Positions 1-9,589 of a DNA stretch of 64,000 bases are shown piece after piece (the first letter of the stretch is position 1; each line of letters starts with the position of its first letter). Position numbers and translations under genes: made by a program. This DNA is from Isochrysis galbana (lineage: Eukaryota; Haptophyta; Isochrysidales; Isochrysidaceae), in contig CM030931.1 of the NCBI GenBank assembly GCA_018136815.1, positions 7,212,399 through 7,276,398 of the forward strand, in the 5' to 3' direction. The notes under the pieces are model-generated. The model saw only the letters and a program-made list of their open reading frames with translations. It was not told where the DNA came from and did not search any database.

Positions 1-169
1 GGACACATTTGCATGGATGATGGAAATGCGACAGCATGCCGACTGGGTGCAGAGAGGCCGGAGCTGCTGTTTTCCTACAGAGAGTATTTGCCGGCGGTAT
101 TGACGTGTTAATCGTCATGTTCATGTTCTGGACCTTCTCCCTACCACTGACACCGAGCCATCTCTCTCA

Positions 170-1385
170 TCAGAACGTTGGCCGCGCACGCCGGCCATCT
201 GGAGGCGATGCTGGCGGCAAGGTTTCTGTACCATATCCCAGGTATGCCTCAGGAGCATTGCCAAGAATATGTTCGATTGCCTTCATGTGCTCGTCTGTAA
301 GTCGACGCGCAACTTGGATGGCGCCTAAATTCTCGGTCAACTGCTGCGGCTTCGATGCTCCTAAAAGTGCGGTCGAGACATTCCTATTCTTAAGGCACCA
401 TGCGATCGCCAGCTGAGGCATCGAGCAGTTTAGCTCGTTCTTGGCAAACGCGGTGAGTCGGCGCACAGCCTGGATCTTTCCCGTGGCTTGCCACTCCTCG
501 AGATCTGAGAAGGCTTTGTAGTCGCCTGAAGCGAGTCGCGAGTCCGAGGGGATGCCGTCATTGTATTTGCCGGACAGCAAGCCGCCGGCCAATGGACTCC
601 AAACCGTCGTGCCAAGGTTGTACATCTGAGATGTGAAGAGCGGTGTGAACTCCGATTCCATCTTCTCACGCGCATACATGTTGTATTGCGGCTGCTCAAT
701 TGTTGGAGGCTCAAGGTTCAGTGTCCGCGCGATCCAAAAGGCTTCAGTTATCTGCTGCGCTGACCATTGAGACGTGCCCCATGCCATGGCTTTGCCTGAG
801 CGAATGAGATCGCTCATACCTCGCACAACTGACTCTGTAGGTGTGCGGGGATCAGCACGATGGCAGAAGACGAGATCGACGTAGTCAACTTGCAAGCGTT
901 TGAGGCTCGCCGCCATGCCTTCCTGGATGTGCTTGCGCGAAAGGCCCTGCTCGTTTACACCAGAGCCGCCCCACATGAGCTTCGTTGTCAGGATCAGCTC
1001 GGAGCGCCTCCACTTCTGCGGATCTTCGTCTCGGAGCTGGCGCAAAGCCTCGCCCATTACGATCTCTGCAGCCCCACGCGGCTCTCCGTCTGCACAATGG
1101 ACACAGTGGGGGTCGGAACGGGATGAGAGCGAAGCAGGGGCGGTCAGACTCAGGGAGGCGGGCGGGCAGCTTGACTGTACAGGTCTCTGCATTGTCGAAC
1201 AGATTGATTCCCGCGTCCCGTGCAAGTCGCATGCAAGCCTTGGCCTTCTCGACGCCCTCCTGCTCGAGCATGCCCGCCTTGGTGCCGAACGAAGCCCAAA
1301 AGCCGAATCCGCAGACGGAGACTTCGAGGCCAGTGTTACCGAGCACGCGCATCGGCATCTTGCTCTCGCTCATCTCGTCGTCCAT
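170..1385 (-). CDS. aldo-keto reductase (K+ channel beta-subunit-like), two exons
   Basis: Exons run 1385-1181 and 1089-170, with a 91-bp GT-AG intron, giving 374 aa. The protein is an NADPH-dependent aldo-keto reductase of the Kv-beta/AKR6 type: an (alpha/beta)8 barrel that reduces aldehydes and ketones, probably cytosolic. Visible landmarks are LGNTGLEVS near the N-terminus, LFDNAETYG (catalytic Asp and Tyr), LILTTKL (Lys), VDLVFCHRADP (His), and a C-terminal cofactor region with TALLGASKPQQLTENL. The intron splits the catalytic Tyr codon (T|AC), and only the spliced product restores the tetrad, which strongly supports the model. The start is the ATG of MDDEMSESK; the frame is open to 1484, but that part does not resemble the family. 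The length is a little above the usual 330-350 aa because of a short C-terminal extension. The exact substrate cannot be told from sequence. Confidence 0.9.
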
Positions 1386-1960
1386 CGTCTCGGCTGGGAT
1401 GGGGATGAGGCAGGCAGGTGAGACGGACGGGTCTGTCGATCGATCGAGGAGAAGAGGGATCTGAGATCTGAGCTTCCTTCCCATCTCACGAAGAAGAAGA
1501 GATCGATCAAATCTAAATCAATGGTTTGTCCACAGAAAACATGAGTCGGAGTCAGGACCGATCCGATTCGTCGTCCTTTAGTAATATTCTTAGCCTGGTC
1601 AATGGTAGCTTGATTGCTTCATCCATGCTGTGCAATGCTTCTATAATGATCGGATTCGTCATGTTGCTCATCACCACTGCCACAAAGTCACTGCATCCAC
1701 ATCGACTCGGCCATTGGATCCGTCAACTTGATTGCGGAACCTAGAATCAGAATCTACGAAGTCCGGAGTCCGGTGTCCCGTCGCGATCCGCGATGTGTTC
1801 GCTGTGCGCCTATAAGTATAAGGGGGCTCGCAGCTCGCAGGTCGCAGGCGATCCCTTACACGAATATTCGCACGCGGCGAAACTTTCAGAACGAGCCTTT
1901 CAAAAATATGAGATTTCACATGTACTACTAATTAACTCACGAAATAATCGCGACGAAGTG
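1386..1960. other. intergenic, no gene recognised
   Basis: This stretch holds the 5' side of the aldo-keto reductase and short open frames without recognisable motifs. I see no RNA gene or repeat shared with the rest of the window. Confidence 0.5.
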
Positions 1961-1964
1961 TGCC

Positions 1965-2121
1965 CAGGTGTCTGGGGGAGGCAGGGGCGTACACTTCGTG
2001 CCCTTGGCGCAGTGTGCGGCAAACGAGCGCCTCCACGGGGTGCTCCTCAAGCAGCGACGCCACGAGCGACAGGTCTCCACGCTGACAAGCAGTCAACAGA
2101 TCCGTGGCCGGAGACGATGAC
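1965..2121 (-). pseudogene. ankyrin-like repeat relic, left arm of an inverted repeat
   Basis: Read on the minus strand, this encodes a fragment beginning DLLTACQRGDLSLVASLLEE and continuing HPVEAL. It looks like one ankyrin-type helix pair of the sort common in large DNA viruses and their hosts. A diverged inverted copy lies at 2960-3090 on the plus strand (QRGDQSRVMALLEEHPVETL then stop). Both copies are flanked by matching non-coding bases (CGTCTCCGGCC on one side, TGTACGCCCC on the other). Neither is a complete protein, so I treat both as relics. Confidence 0.5.
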
Positions 2122-2425
2122 ATTCCAGGAGCGCACTGAGGAACCGACGGGGGGAACGGGAGGAGAGGTGACAACGAGGGAGAGCAGGGGACGCGCAGGG
2201 GGCAGGGGCGCGCAGGGGCAGGCGGCAGGGCCTTGTTGGTCACACTTGGGGTCGTCGCCGCGCTCGTAGCGGTGGTCGTCTTTGTCATCAGGACCGTGAC
2301 CAAGCGATTATCCACAGCGAATGAAAACTCAGGAGACTACCCCCCATGAAGCAAGGGTCACGGGGGCGGCGGGGAGACGGCGAGGCTACCCATGTTTTAA
2401 AAAAAAACAGAAAATTTTAAAAAAT

Positions 2426-2809
2426 ATGGACATGGTAAATATGCCGTCGAAACGACTTTTGATTGCCCTCGCGGTGGTCGTCGCCATCATGGTCGCCGCC
2501 ACCGTCGTGGCGTTGGTACTCACGAAGAAGCAGCCAGACAGATGCAAGGATGTGGATGGAGAGTGTGCAAACGATGGAGACTGTTGTCACGATCTCGTGT
2601 GTTCCGACCAAAAGTGCCGTACCGTCACACCGTGTGTCGAGAAAAGGGGGGGGTGCAGTTATGGCGACGAGTGCTGTGAAGGACTTGAGTGCAATGACGA
2701 TGGAGTGTGTGAGACGCCATGCCGCGAGCCAGGGTCGGTGTGCCAAAGTAACTCGGAATGCTGTGGTGAATACACGTGTCGTAGTGGTACCTGCAGATCT
2801 GATGACTGA
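2426..2809 (+). CDS. small membrane-anchored protein with three cysteine-rich repeats
   Basis: This 127-aa protein starts at MDMVNMPSKR; the frame is open upstream to 2321, but that part is unstructured. A single hydrophobic helix (about residues 10-32, LLIALAVVVAIMVAATVVAL) precedes three tandem ~28-residue modules, each with six Cys in the order C-x6-C-x5/6-CC-x4-C-x4/5-C. The spacing resembles knottin or Dickkopf-N-like disulfide folds. Topology suggests a type II or signal-anchored protein with the cysteine modules outside the cytosol. A short AT-rich tract (TTTTAAAAAAAAACAG and TTTTAAAAAATATG) lies directly before the start, unlike the GC-rich surroundings and reminiscent of nucleocytoplasmic virus promoters. 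The gene lies between inverted ankyrin-like relics. Function is unknown; viral origin is inference only. Confidence 0.6.
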   Translation: MDMVNMPSKRLLIALAVVVAIMVAATVVALVLTKKQPDRCKDVDGECANDGDCCHDLVCSDQKCRTVTPCVEKRGGCSYGDECCEGLECNDDGVCETPCREPGSVCQSNSECCGEYTCRSGTCRSDD

Positions 2810-2959
2810 TTGGCTAGCACGGAACAAAGTGAAAGGCGCTCACGGAAGCTTTTTTCGTTTCGTGCTCATAATGACACATAGAGACCTTGCCTTGTCGCTC
2901 CTTTACCATGGCTCTCCCACACCTGAGACGTTCTGCAGAGGCCCGCCGGCGACCATGCG

Positions 2960-3090
2960 CGTCGTCTCCGGCCGAGGACCGCTTGGTGTGCCCGCCAGCG
3001 GGGAGACCAATCGCGCGTGATGGCGCTGCTTGAGGAGCACCCCGTGGAGACGCTCGCATGAGATGTACGCCCCCCCCCCTTGCCGCGGTG
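2960..3090 (+). pseudogene. ankyrin-like repeat relic, right arm of an inverted repeat
   Basis: The plus-strand reading is QRGDQSRVMALLEEHPVETL followed by TGA, a diverged copy of the minus-strand fragment at 1965-2121. The two arms are about 130-155 bp long and enclose the cysteine-rich membrane protein gene. Confidence 0.5.
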
Positions 3091-3123
3091 GACTCGCTCG
3101 GCAGGTGAGCTCGGCCCGGTGTC

Positions 3124-3938
3124 CTAGGACCGAGCTTTTTTGTGTTTGATGTTGCTGGGCCTTGTGGGTTCAATCTTTACGGGAGCTGAACCCGAATCGA
3201 TAAGCGGCCTTTTGTTTTCAATCTTTACTTGGGAAGCTGAACCCGAATCGACACCTTCTAGCAATTCTTGGAGGTGGGGAGTTAATCCCGAATCGACGTG
3301 AGCAGCTTTGATTTTACGAAGCAGATCATCACGACTCATATCGATGATTGTTTTCGCAGTGAACTTGCTCAAGAGAGTGTGTATCATATAAACCAGTGTG
3401 AATGATTTATCAGCCTCGCAAATGGCATGTAAGGTGTCTTCAATGTTCGTATTGTGCTTGAAATCGAATGAACTGAATAAGAACTTACATTCGACAGTGT
3501 ACGTCAATAAATGTGGGTTCAACTCAAGCAGCCTCCTCAGGGAGTTGTTGCTCCCCCCCCCGGGTTGACCCCAACCGGCGGTGGCGGACTGATGCTGTCC
3601 AATGCTTCCGCAATAACCTGCATGGCAGATTTAGAAGTGCCATATGGCGGAAAGAGAGGTAAGATGAATTTTTAAAGTTATAGTCCATCTTTATTGTTAT
3701 CCATTTCAATCGCTTGAGTACTACATCATCAGCCGCCATTCCATTTATAGACATGGTTGAGCACTGTGAGGTGGGTGCCTTTGCTCAAATACAATAAGAT
3801 TTTTTTGTACCGACACATCGCGTATTTGGAAACGAGGGGTACCAAATGAAGGCAAACGACCTGATCGCTCCGGAACTGCCGCACTCGCGCGACGGCCAGC
3901 TCACGCAGAGCGGCATTGTCATGCGCGGTGGGGTCCAT
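3124..3938 (-). pseudogene. AT-rich, frameshifted open frames of unknown function
   Basis: Three overlapping minus-strand frames (3938-3729, 3754-3524, 3522-3124) have a lower-GC, more protein-like composition than the surroundings. The last extends upstream without a stop as NSLRRLLELNPHLLTYTVEC, but it and the frame before it are out of register across a run of nine C at 3553-3561, so a frameshift or sequencing slip is likely there. The C-terminal part carries a duplicated module, visible as IDSGSAPVKIEPTRP beside VDSGSASQVKIENKRP. I recognise no family. It may belong with the neighbouring cysteine-rich gene to one inserted segment. Confidence 0.35.
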
Positions 3939-3949
3939 GGGCAGGGCCA

Positions 3950-4800
3950 GGAGGGGGTGGGGGGTGGGGCAAGGAGTGGCCAGCGCGCAGCGCAGAGCAG
4001 CAGAGCGAGTGGCGTCTTTTTACTTTTTCTCATATGTATTGTATTCCGCGCGGGGGGACCCCCTTCCGCGCGGGGGGAACGGTGCGGCCCCCCTGGCGAT
4101 ATTCGGACAGACAGACCCGGTTCTTGCACCCTAAAGAAAAAGAAGCACAAAGAAAAAGGGTGCTACGCACGGGACTCCCTCTGGGCGGTAAACACGCCCC
4201 TCCGGTCGTGGCATTATGATTATTATAGTTTTAGCTGCGGTGAGCTGGGAGACGGAGAGAGCGGTCGGCGCGCGCTCCATCCATGATCCATCATTGAAAC
4301 TACAACAATATTTTTCAGAGTGCACATGTTTGCAATTGAAATTTCATTGTCGGTCTAAAACACGCGGGCCACGTATCGGCGGAAGTCCAAGCAATAAAAC
4401 AACACCAAGAGTGGGGGACGTTCGATGGCACACGACTTGTCGACGCAACCTTCCTTAGGTGTCGATAGGTCGATGCAACCTTCGAGGCCCATAGCGAGAC
4501 GAGCATGGGATTGAAACCTTCATGGTGTCGCATAGCCTTCACGACGATGGCAGGTAGTCATGCCTCAATATACTCGTAAGATTCGTTCGTTCGGGGTAAG
4601 ACCGCCCAAGCATCAACGATGCTTTTACCTCTACTTCATTGCAAGTAACGAATCCGTACCATATCACGTCTCCCTGCTTGACGCCCGGGGACGAACACAC
4701 GTCGGTATAGAGGAGGGGGAAAGCAGCGGGGGCATCAAAGGTGGTGGAGATTAGAATTTTTATCGTTGATCGATCTAATCCCAGTCACCCGCGGCTCCCA
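3950..4800. other. intergenic, low-complexity patches only
   Basis: G-runs occur near 3955-3970, a doubled CGCGCGGGGGGA motif at 4047-4080, and a short imperfect duplication around 4440-4485 (CGATGCAACCTTC-like). No gene is supported. Confidence 0.45.
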
Positions 4801-4816
4801 AGAAGCCGTTGGACGT

Positions 4817-7402
4817 TCAGCGGAAGAGCACCTCGATCTCCTCGAGAGACTTGCCTGCGGTTTCCGGCATCCGCCACCAGAGCCAAAAGAAGCCGCACAG
4901 AGCGAATCCCCCGTATAGCGAAAAGGTCCCCGCTGGACCAAGCATCTCTTCTAGCGAGAGGAAGGTGGCAGCAACAACAAAATTTGAGATCCAATTCGTG
5001 GCGGTAGCGATGCCCACACAAATTGAGCGGACGCCTAGTGGATAGAGCTCCGCATTCAGTGCCCAAGGGATGGGCGACATGCCAAGGCCGAACGAGATCA
5101 GGTAGAATACCATGCCCACGAGTGAGAACCAACCCGTTAACGCACAAACTGCACTCTCCTTGTCGCTGGCAGTAGAGGAGTCCAAGCTTGCGGACGCTAT
5201 CTCCTGCGCTCGGCGCCGTCCTCCGTCCGCCAAGGCTCCGTCGCAAAAATGCTGATCGACAAAGAAATTGGCCCCCATGAAGAAGAGAGTGACCGCGCAC
5301 AAGAAGATGGAGCTGAATGCAAATATGGTGAAGGGGGGGGGGGGGGGTCAAGAGGGGTCAGAGATTGACGTGTAGCGTTCCTATCGATCTAGCTGCGCTC
5401 TTGGCCACCTAGTGCCCCTAGGTGCGAGTGGTAAAAGCAGAGCTGACTAATGCTGCAAGCACCGTAGCACAAGAGGTCTTCGCCCGGCTCGATCGATCAG
5501 GTGCATTCCTACGAGGCACCCAATGAGTTGTCCACAAGCGACAGGGGCAGAAAGCCAGATGACGAAGGCGCGCTCCTCGGCGCTCACATCGGGGTCGCCC
5601 GAGTAGAAGGCCTACATTGGATGGGGTCGTTTGGACTCATTTGAATGATGTCTTTAATTGTGAGGACTTCGTCGGCGGCCATGGCACTCATGACGGCCCA
5701 AAGAAACGCTAATATTGCGCATCGTCTCAATGTAAGCAGGATGTGCCGACAGCCGCCTAGCACACCTGCTTTAGGATGGGCGTGGAGTAGTACATGATAG
5801 TGTTGATTCCCACTAACTGCTGGAGAAGCATCATGCCTACTCCTAGCTGCAACTGTTTCCGTACGGGGTACAGCACGTGAAAAATCTTGAGACACGAGGA
5901 ACTGCCACATCTCTGCGCGCCTCCAGCTTCGGTAGTCACGGGTGTAGTCGCCCTGTGAGTCTTTTCATGACGGGAAATATAAGTGCTGCTCGTCGCATCA
6001 GCACCCCCGCTGGACACGGGAGAGACCTCTCCGTTCCTCACGGGTTCGTCGGCTCCTCCCGTTCCCGTGGCTGCCTCAGCGGCCTCGGTACCGGTAACGT
6101 CCGTGGGGGCCGCAATAGCGTCGTCAGCAGAGTGGGCGTCTCGCACCGAGTCATCGGTTGTAAGGCCTGATGTTTGCTTCCAGCGTTGCGCCGTCGTGTT
6201 ATGACTCTCGCTCGCCGTCACAGCCACTATGGTTGTTGCGGCGCCAGCGGCGTGCGCAGCCGCGCCTCCAAAAGACTCGACCGATGCCGCCGCCCGGGCC
6301 ATAGCGGCACCCGCCACACCAGTCACTCCTGCCTCCTCCTCCTCTTCCAGAGCCTTGTCTGCTCTCTTTTCAGCTCGGATGCAATCCTTCATCTCCTCGA
6401 TCTCAGTATCGATCTGCGCCTCCGACGAGATCGTGCGAGGCCGAGCACGTCGCATGACAGCGCGAGCCTGTTCTACTCTGCCCTTCTCGAGGAGCCAGCG
6501 GGGTGATTCAGGGAGGAAGATCAAGCCTTGGAGCGGGAGACGAGGGTGGGGAAGGTCGCCACGACTGTGAGCACAAATGCAAGTTGTGCCCACACAACAA
6601 TATGGGGCAAGATTCATGGCGGAATTAAGAGAGCTTGAGAATGGAAAGAAGGGCGCCATGACGATGAGACGCTGGGCATGGATAGGCTGCTCACCAATCA
6701 GCTGGATTAAAGCGGGCACGCCACCAAGGCCGAGCATCCAGCGCCATCCATTCGGGTAGGTCGCAAAGGAGCCATCTATGATTCCAGCGAAGACTTGCCC
6801 TGAGACGATGCACACGTTGTTAAGCGCGACAAGCTTTCCACGCAGCCTTGTCGGGGCCAGCTCAGCGATGAAGAGAGGAACAGTCCCGGAAGACAGTCCC
6901 ACTGCCACGCCGACGATCACACGGCCGAGGACGAGTGTTTCAAATGATGTGGCCAGAGCCATGGCCGCAGCACCAAGCACGAACACGATGGACGCGAACA
7001 CGATGGTGGGCCGGCGGCCGAAGCGCGAATTGAGGCTTCCGGAGTAGAGCGAGCTTGCGGCGGCGAAAAGTATGGTCGAAGAGACAACGGCCTCGAGTTG
7101 GATTGCAGATAGATCGAAGTGCGACTGCAGCAGCACCGATGCGCCCGAAACAACACCCGTGTCGTACCTACAGTTTCAGGCGAAGGAGTAGTAGGGAAGG
7201 CCTCAGCCGAGGGCAGCAGGTAGTGGGCGGGTTGAGGTGTGAGTGGTTGGGCTGAGTGAGCCTACCCGAAGAGCAGCCCTCCGATGCAAGAGACGGCAAC
7301 GATGAGCCAGAGGAAGCTCTGGCCGGTGCAGCACTCCCGAGTCTCCCCAATGAGTGAGACGCCGTCGCCTTCAACACGAGGATCGGCGCTGGTGGCAGCC
7401 AT
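4817..7402 (-). CDS. MFS proton:myo-inositol/sugar transporter, five exons
   Basis: Exons are 7402-7266, 7167-6695, 6526-5766, 5611-5463 and 5312-4817; all introns are GT-AG (98, 168, 154 and 150 bp), phases agree, and the product is 671 aa. It is a 12-helix plasma- or endomembrane transporter of the SLC2/INT-HMIT type. Visible motifs: GGLLFGYDTGVVSGA in helix 1, RFGRRPT between helices 2 and 3, GRVIVGVAVG and PTRLRGK, LPESPRWLLEKGR after helix 6, QQLVGINTIMYYS in helix 7, DRAGRRP, TATNWISNF, and PETAGKSLEEIE at the C-terminus. QQLVGINT.MYYS and NWISN favour inositol transporters over hexose carriers. Between PESPRWLL and the helix-7 motif lies an extra disordered Ala/Thr/Ser/Glu-rich segment of roughly 150-170 residues in the central cytoplasmic loop, much longer than usual. 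The last intron holds a run of about 15 G. Confidence 0.9.
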
Positions 7403-7489
7403 TTGGAGGAGCGGCGTGTGCAGTGAGCCCGACGTTTTTCGAGCACGGCGTGTCCCGATCTCGGCGTCTCTTCCTCTCCTTCCTTCCAC

Positions 7490-7642
7490 CAGTGCAGCGC
7501 CACTCTCCCTCTCCCTCTCCCTCCCTCCCTCCGTCCCTCCCTCCCTCTCCCTCTCTCCCTCTCTCGCTCCCTCTCTCGCTCCCTCTCTCGCTCCCTCTCT
7601 CGCTCCCTCTCTCGCTCGCTCGCTCGCTCGCTCGCTCTGCGA

Positions 7643-7679
<37 letters not shown>

Positions 7680-7712
7680 GTCTCTCTCTTTCTCTGTCTC
7701 TCTCCCCCCCCA
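7490..7712. repeat. composite microsatellite (CTCC, CTCTCGCTCC, CTGT units)
   Basis: A pyrimidine-rich tract directly upstream of the transporter start is built from CTCC/CTCT runs, about five CTCTCGCTCC units, then a run of CTGT units and CT/C runs. It lies in the probable 5' leader or promoter of the transporter. Long open frames across it on both strands are artefacts of low complexity. Confidence 0.85.
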
Positions 7713-7899
7713 CCACTATGAGCGTAGATGCCTAGGGAGAGCGGTCCTGTCCCCCCCACGCGTCGTGAATCGCCGAGGCCGGACGTGTGGGGAAGGAGAG
7801 AAAAGCGAGAGAGAAAGAGAAGGAGAAGAAGAAGAAGGGAGAGCGGGGCGGCGTCCCGCTGGTGAGCTATCACATCTCTTCTCGGGGTCGTGAGAGAGA

Positions 7900-8420
7900 C
7901 GGAGACACCGGCCGCTGGATGTGTACCTCGTGCAGTATTATTCTTTGGATGAGGTCTCAGAATTAAGGTACCGCGAGGATACCGCGGCGCTCTCCTGCCT
8001 CCCCTGCGGTCCCAACGGGTCCTCCACTCCTTACAACAACGCTCTCCTTTGTCTTCATCTCTTCTCCGCCCACACCTCGAGCATCGAGTCTCTCGTCTCT
8101 TCTACCGTAGAGTACAAGTAGGTGGTAAAAAAAATGTCGAACGCGAACGCAACTCAAACTTGTACGAGTAAAACGTAAACTCGACGCGGATGTACATATG
8201 TGAGGGCGAGGGGGGGAGTGGAGAGTGGAGAGTGGGCATCATGATTAGGGCCAGGCGGAAATATTCCGAATAATTCCCCGGGTTTTTTGGGCGGATATCG
8301 GCTCGCGGGATATTTCGGGATATTTCAGGATATGAGTAGGATATTTGGGCTGCTCATGAAGGGAGTGTAAAAACAAAACCCCCTGTACAACAAGAAACCC
8401 TTACTTCTACGTGCTGCGTA
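7900..8420. other. intergenic, no gene recognised
   Basis: Only short open frames and a GATATTTCGGGATATTTCAG-like A/T-rich microduplication near 8300-8345 are seen. Confidence 0.4.
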
Positions 8421-8832
8421 AAGAAACATCTCTTATATTGCACGTTTACGTAGTTGTGCGCCTTAGGTGGTACGCAGAGGGAAAAAGTCGGCATGCGCAC
8501 GCACGGCGTCTCCGCGGGGGGACCGATGCACATCGCGCCGTGCCCAATGCACGGCGTGCACAATGTGATTGCAAGTCATCACAGGTGCTCAGTGAGAACT
8601 ATTCATTAAACTGCATGTTTGTGTAGTTGTCGGCCTTAGAGGAAACGCAGAGGAAAAGCGTTTGCATGCGCACGCACGGCGTCCCCGCGGGGGAACATGC
8701 ACCGCGGGGAAAAGCAGAGAAAAAAGTTGTTATCCCCACGCACGGCTAGCCCTTATTTAATTTTAAAATAAATAACTATGGACATTTGATCGCTCAATTC
8801 GACTGATGCCCCACAATCGACGGAACGTCACC
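8410..8832 (+). repeat. mosaic dispersed repeat, copy 1
   Basis: Units of roughly 165 bp carry CGCACGGCGTCTCCGCGGGG and TGATTGCAAGTCATCACAG. The copy ends with GGACATTTGATCGCTCAATT and GACGGAACGTCACC. Related copies occur inverted at 30775-31500 and in this orientation at 47040-47522. No protein is encoded. The shared end sequence suggests a mobile non-autonomous element of unknown class. Confidence 0.75.
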
Positions 8833-8964
8833 TAATCATGATGGACGAGAAGGCGGGCGGCAAGCCCCACCAGCTAAAAGAATAAAACACCTGAAAAGGC
8901 GGCTTGCCTTCATTTGCTCTCCTTTCACTCAGGGTTTCTTCCCCTCTCCGTGGGGACTCTCACC

Positions 8965-9190
8965 CTACCATGAGCCCCCCCGCGAGCACCCCGAAGGAGA
9001 AGGCCCAGGAGCACCACGTACGCGACGAGAACAGCGTCGCCTTGGCTCGGCATGAGGGCGCGCCCCGAGAGGGCCTGGTAAGACGCCCACGCCGAGCACC
9101 GCGTAGCCCGTCCCCTTGTGCGCGACCCCCCACAGCGTGCGCCATGGTGGGAGGGTGCTCTCCGCCTCGCGATTGCTCATCGCGTGGTGG
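8965..9190 (-). pseudogene. possible membrane-protein exon relic
   Basis: On the minus strand, one frame reads LWGVAHKGTGYAVLGVGV; a neighbouring frame continues as YQALSGRALMPSQGDAVLVA then YVVLLGLLLRG. Together they resemble two helices of a small membrane protein, but they are out of frame with each other and no start or family can be assigned. G-rich low-complexity sequence borders it at 9190-9310. Confidence 0.25.
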
Positions 9191-9589
9191 TGTGGTGTGG
9201 GGGAAGGGGAAGGGGGAGGGGGGCGCGTGGGGTGGGGGAGGGGGAAGGGTGGGGGCGTGAGGTGGGAGGGAAGGGGGAAGGAAGGGGTGGGCGCGAGGGG
9301 GCGCGGCATGAGCGAGGGCGCGACGCGAGCAAACGAACATCCCTCTCCTTCACCGCCCGCGGCGCGGACGGCAGCGGGGCTGATAGGGGGGGGGGGGCTC
9401 GCGAGGCAATGAGTACAATACCCTAAAAGTACCTCGAGCCCGGTACTAGAAGAGACCTTGCTCGGCCAGCGGCCTCTTTGCGGTAAATCAATAACTCAAA
9501 TAAAATGATGTTACTTACTGTAATAGTACCGTAGGGGGTCTGCGGGGGAAGGGGGGAGGGGGGCGTAGGGAGGTGCAAGGGGAGGGAGT

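Noticed and set aside
1932-2315. Complete ankyrin protein gene on the minus strand
   Set aside because: Only one ankyrin-like unit is recognisable; the rest is Pro/Thr-rich without repeats.
7262-7873. Long Arg/Glu-rich frame upstream of the transporter
   Set aside because: Apart from its last 46 residues, which are exon 1, it is the translation of simple pyrimidine repeats.
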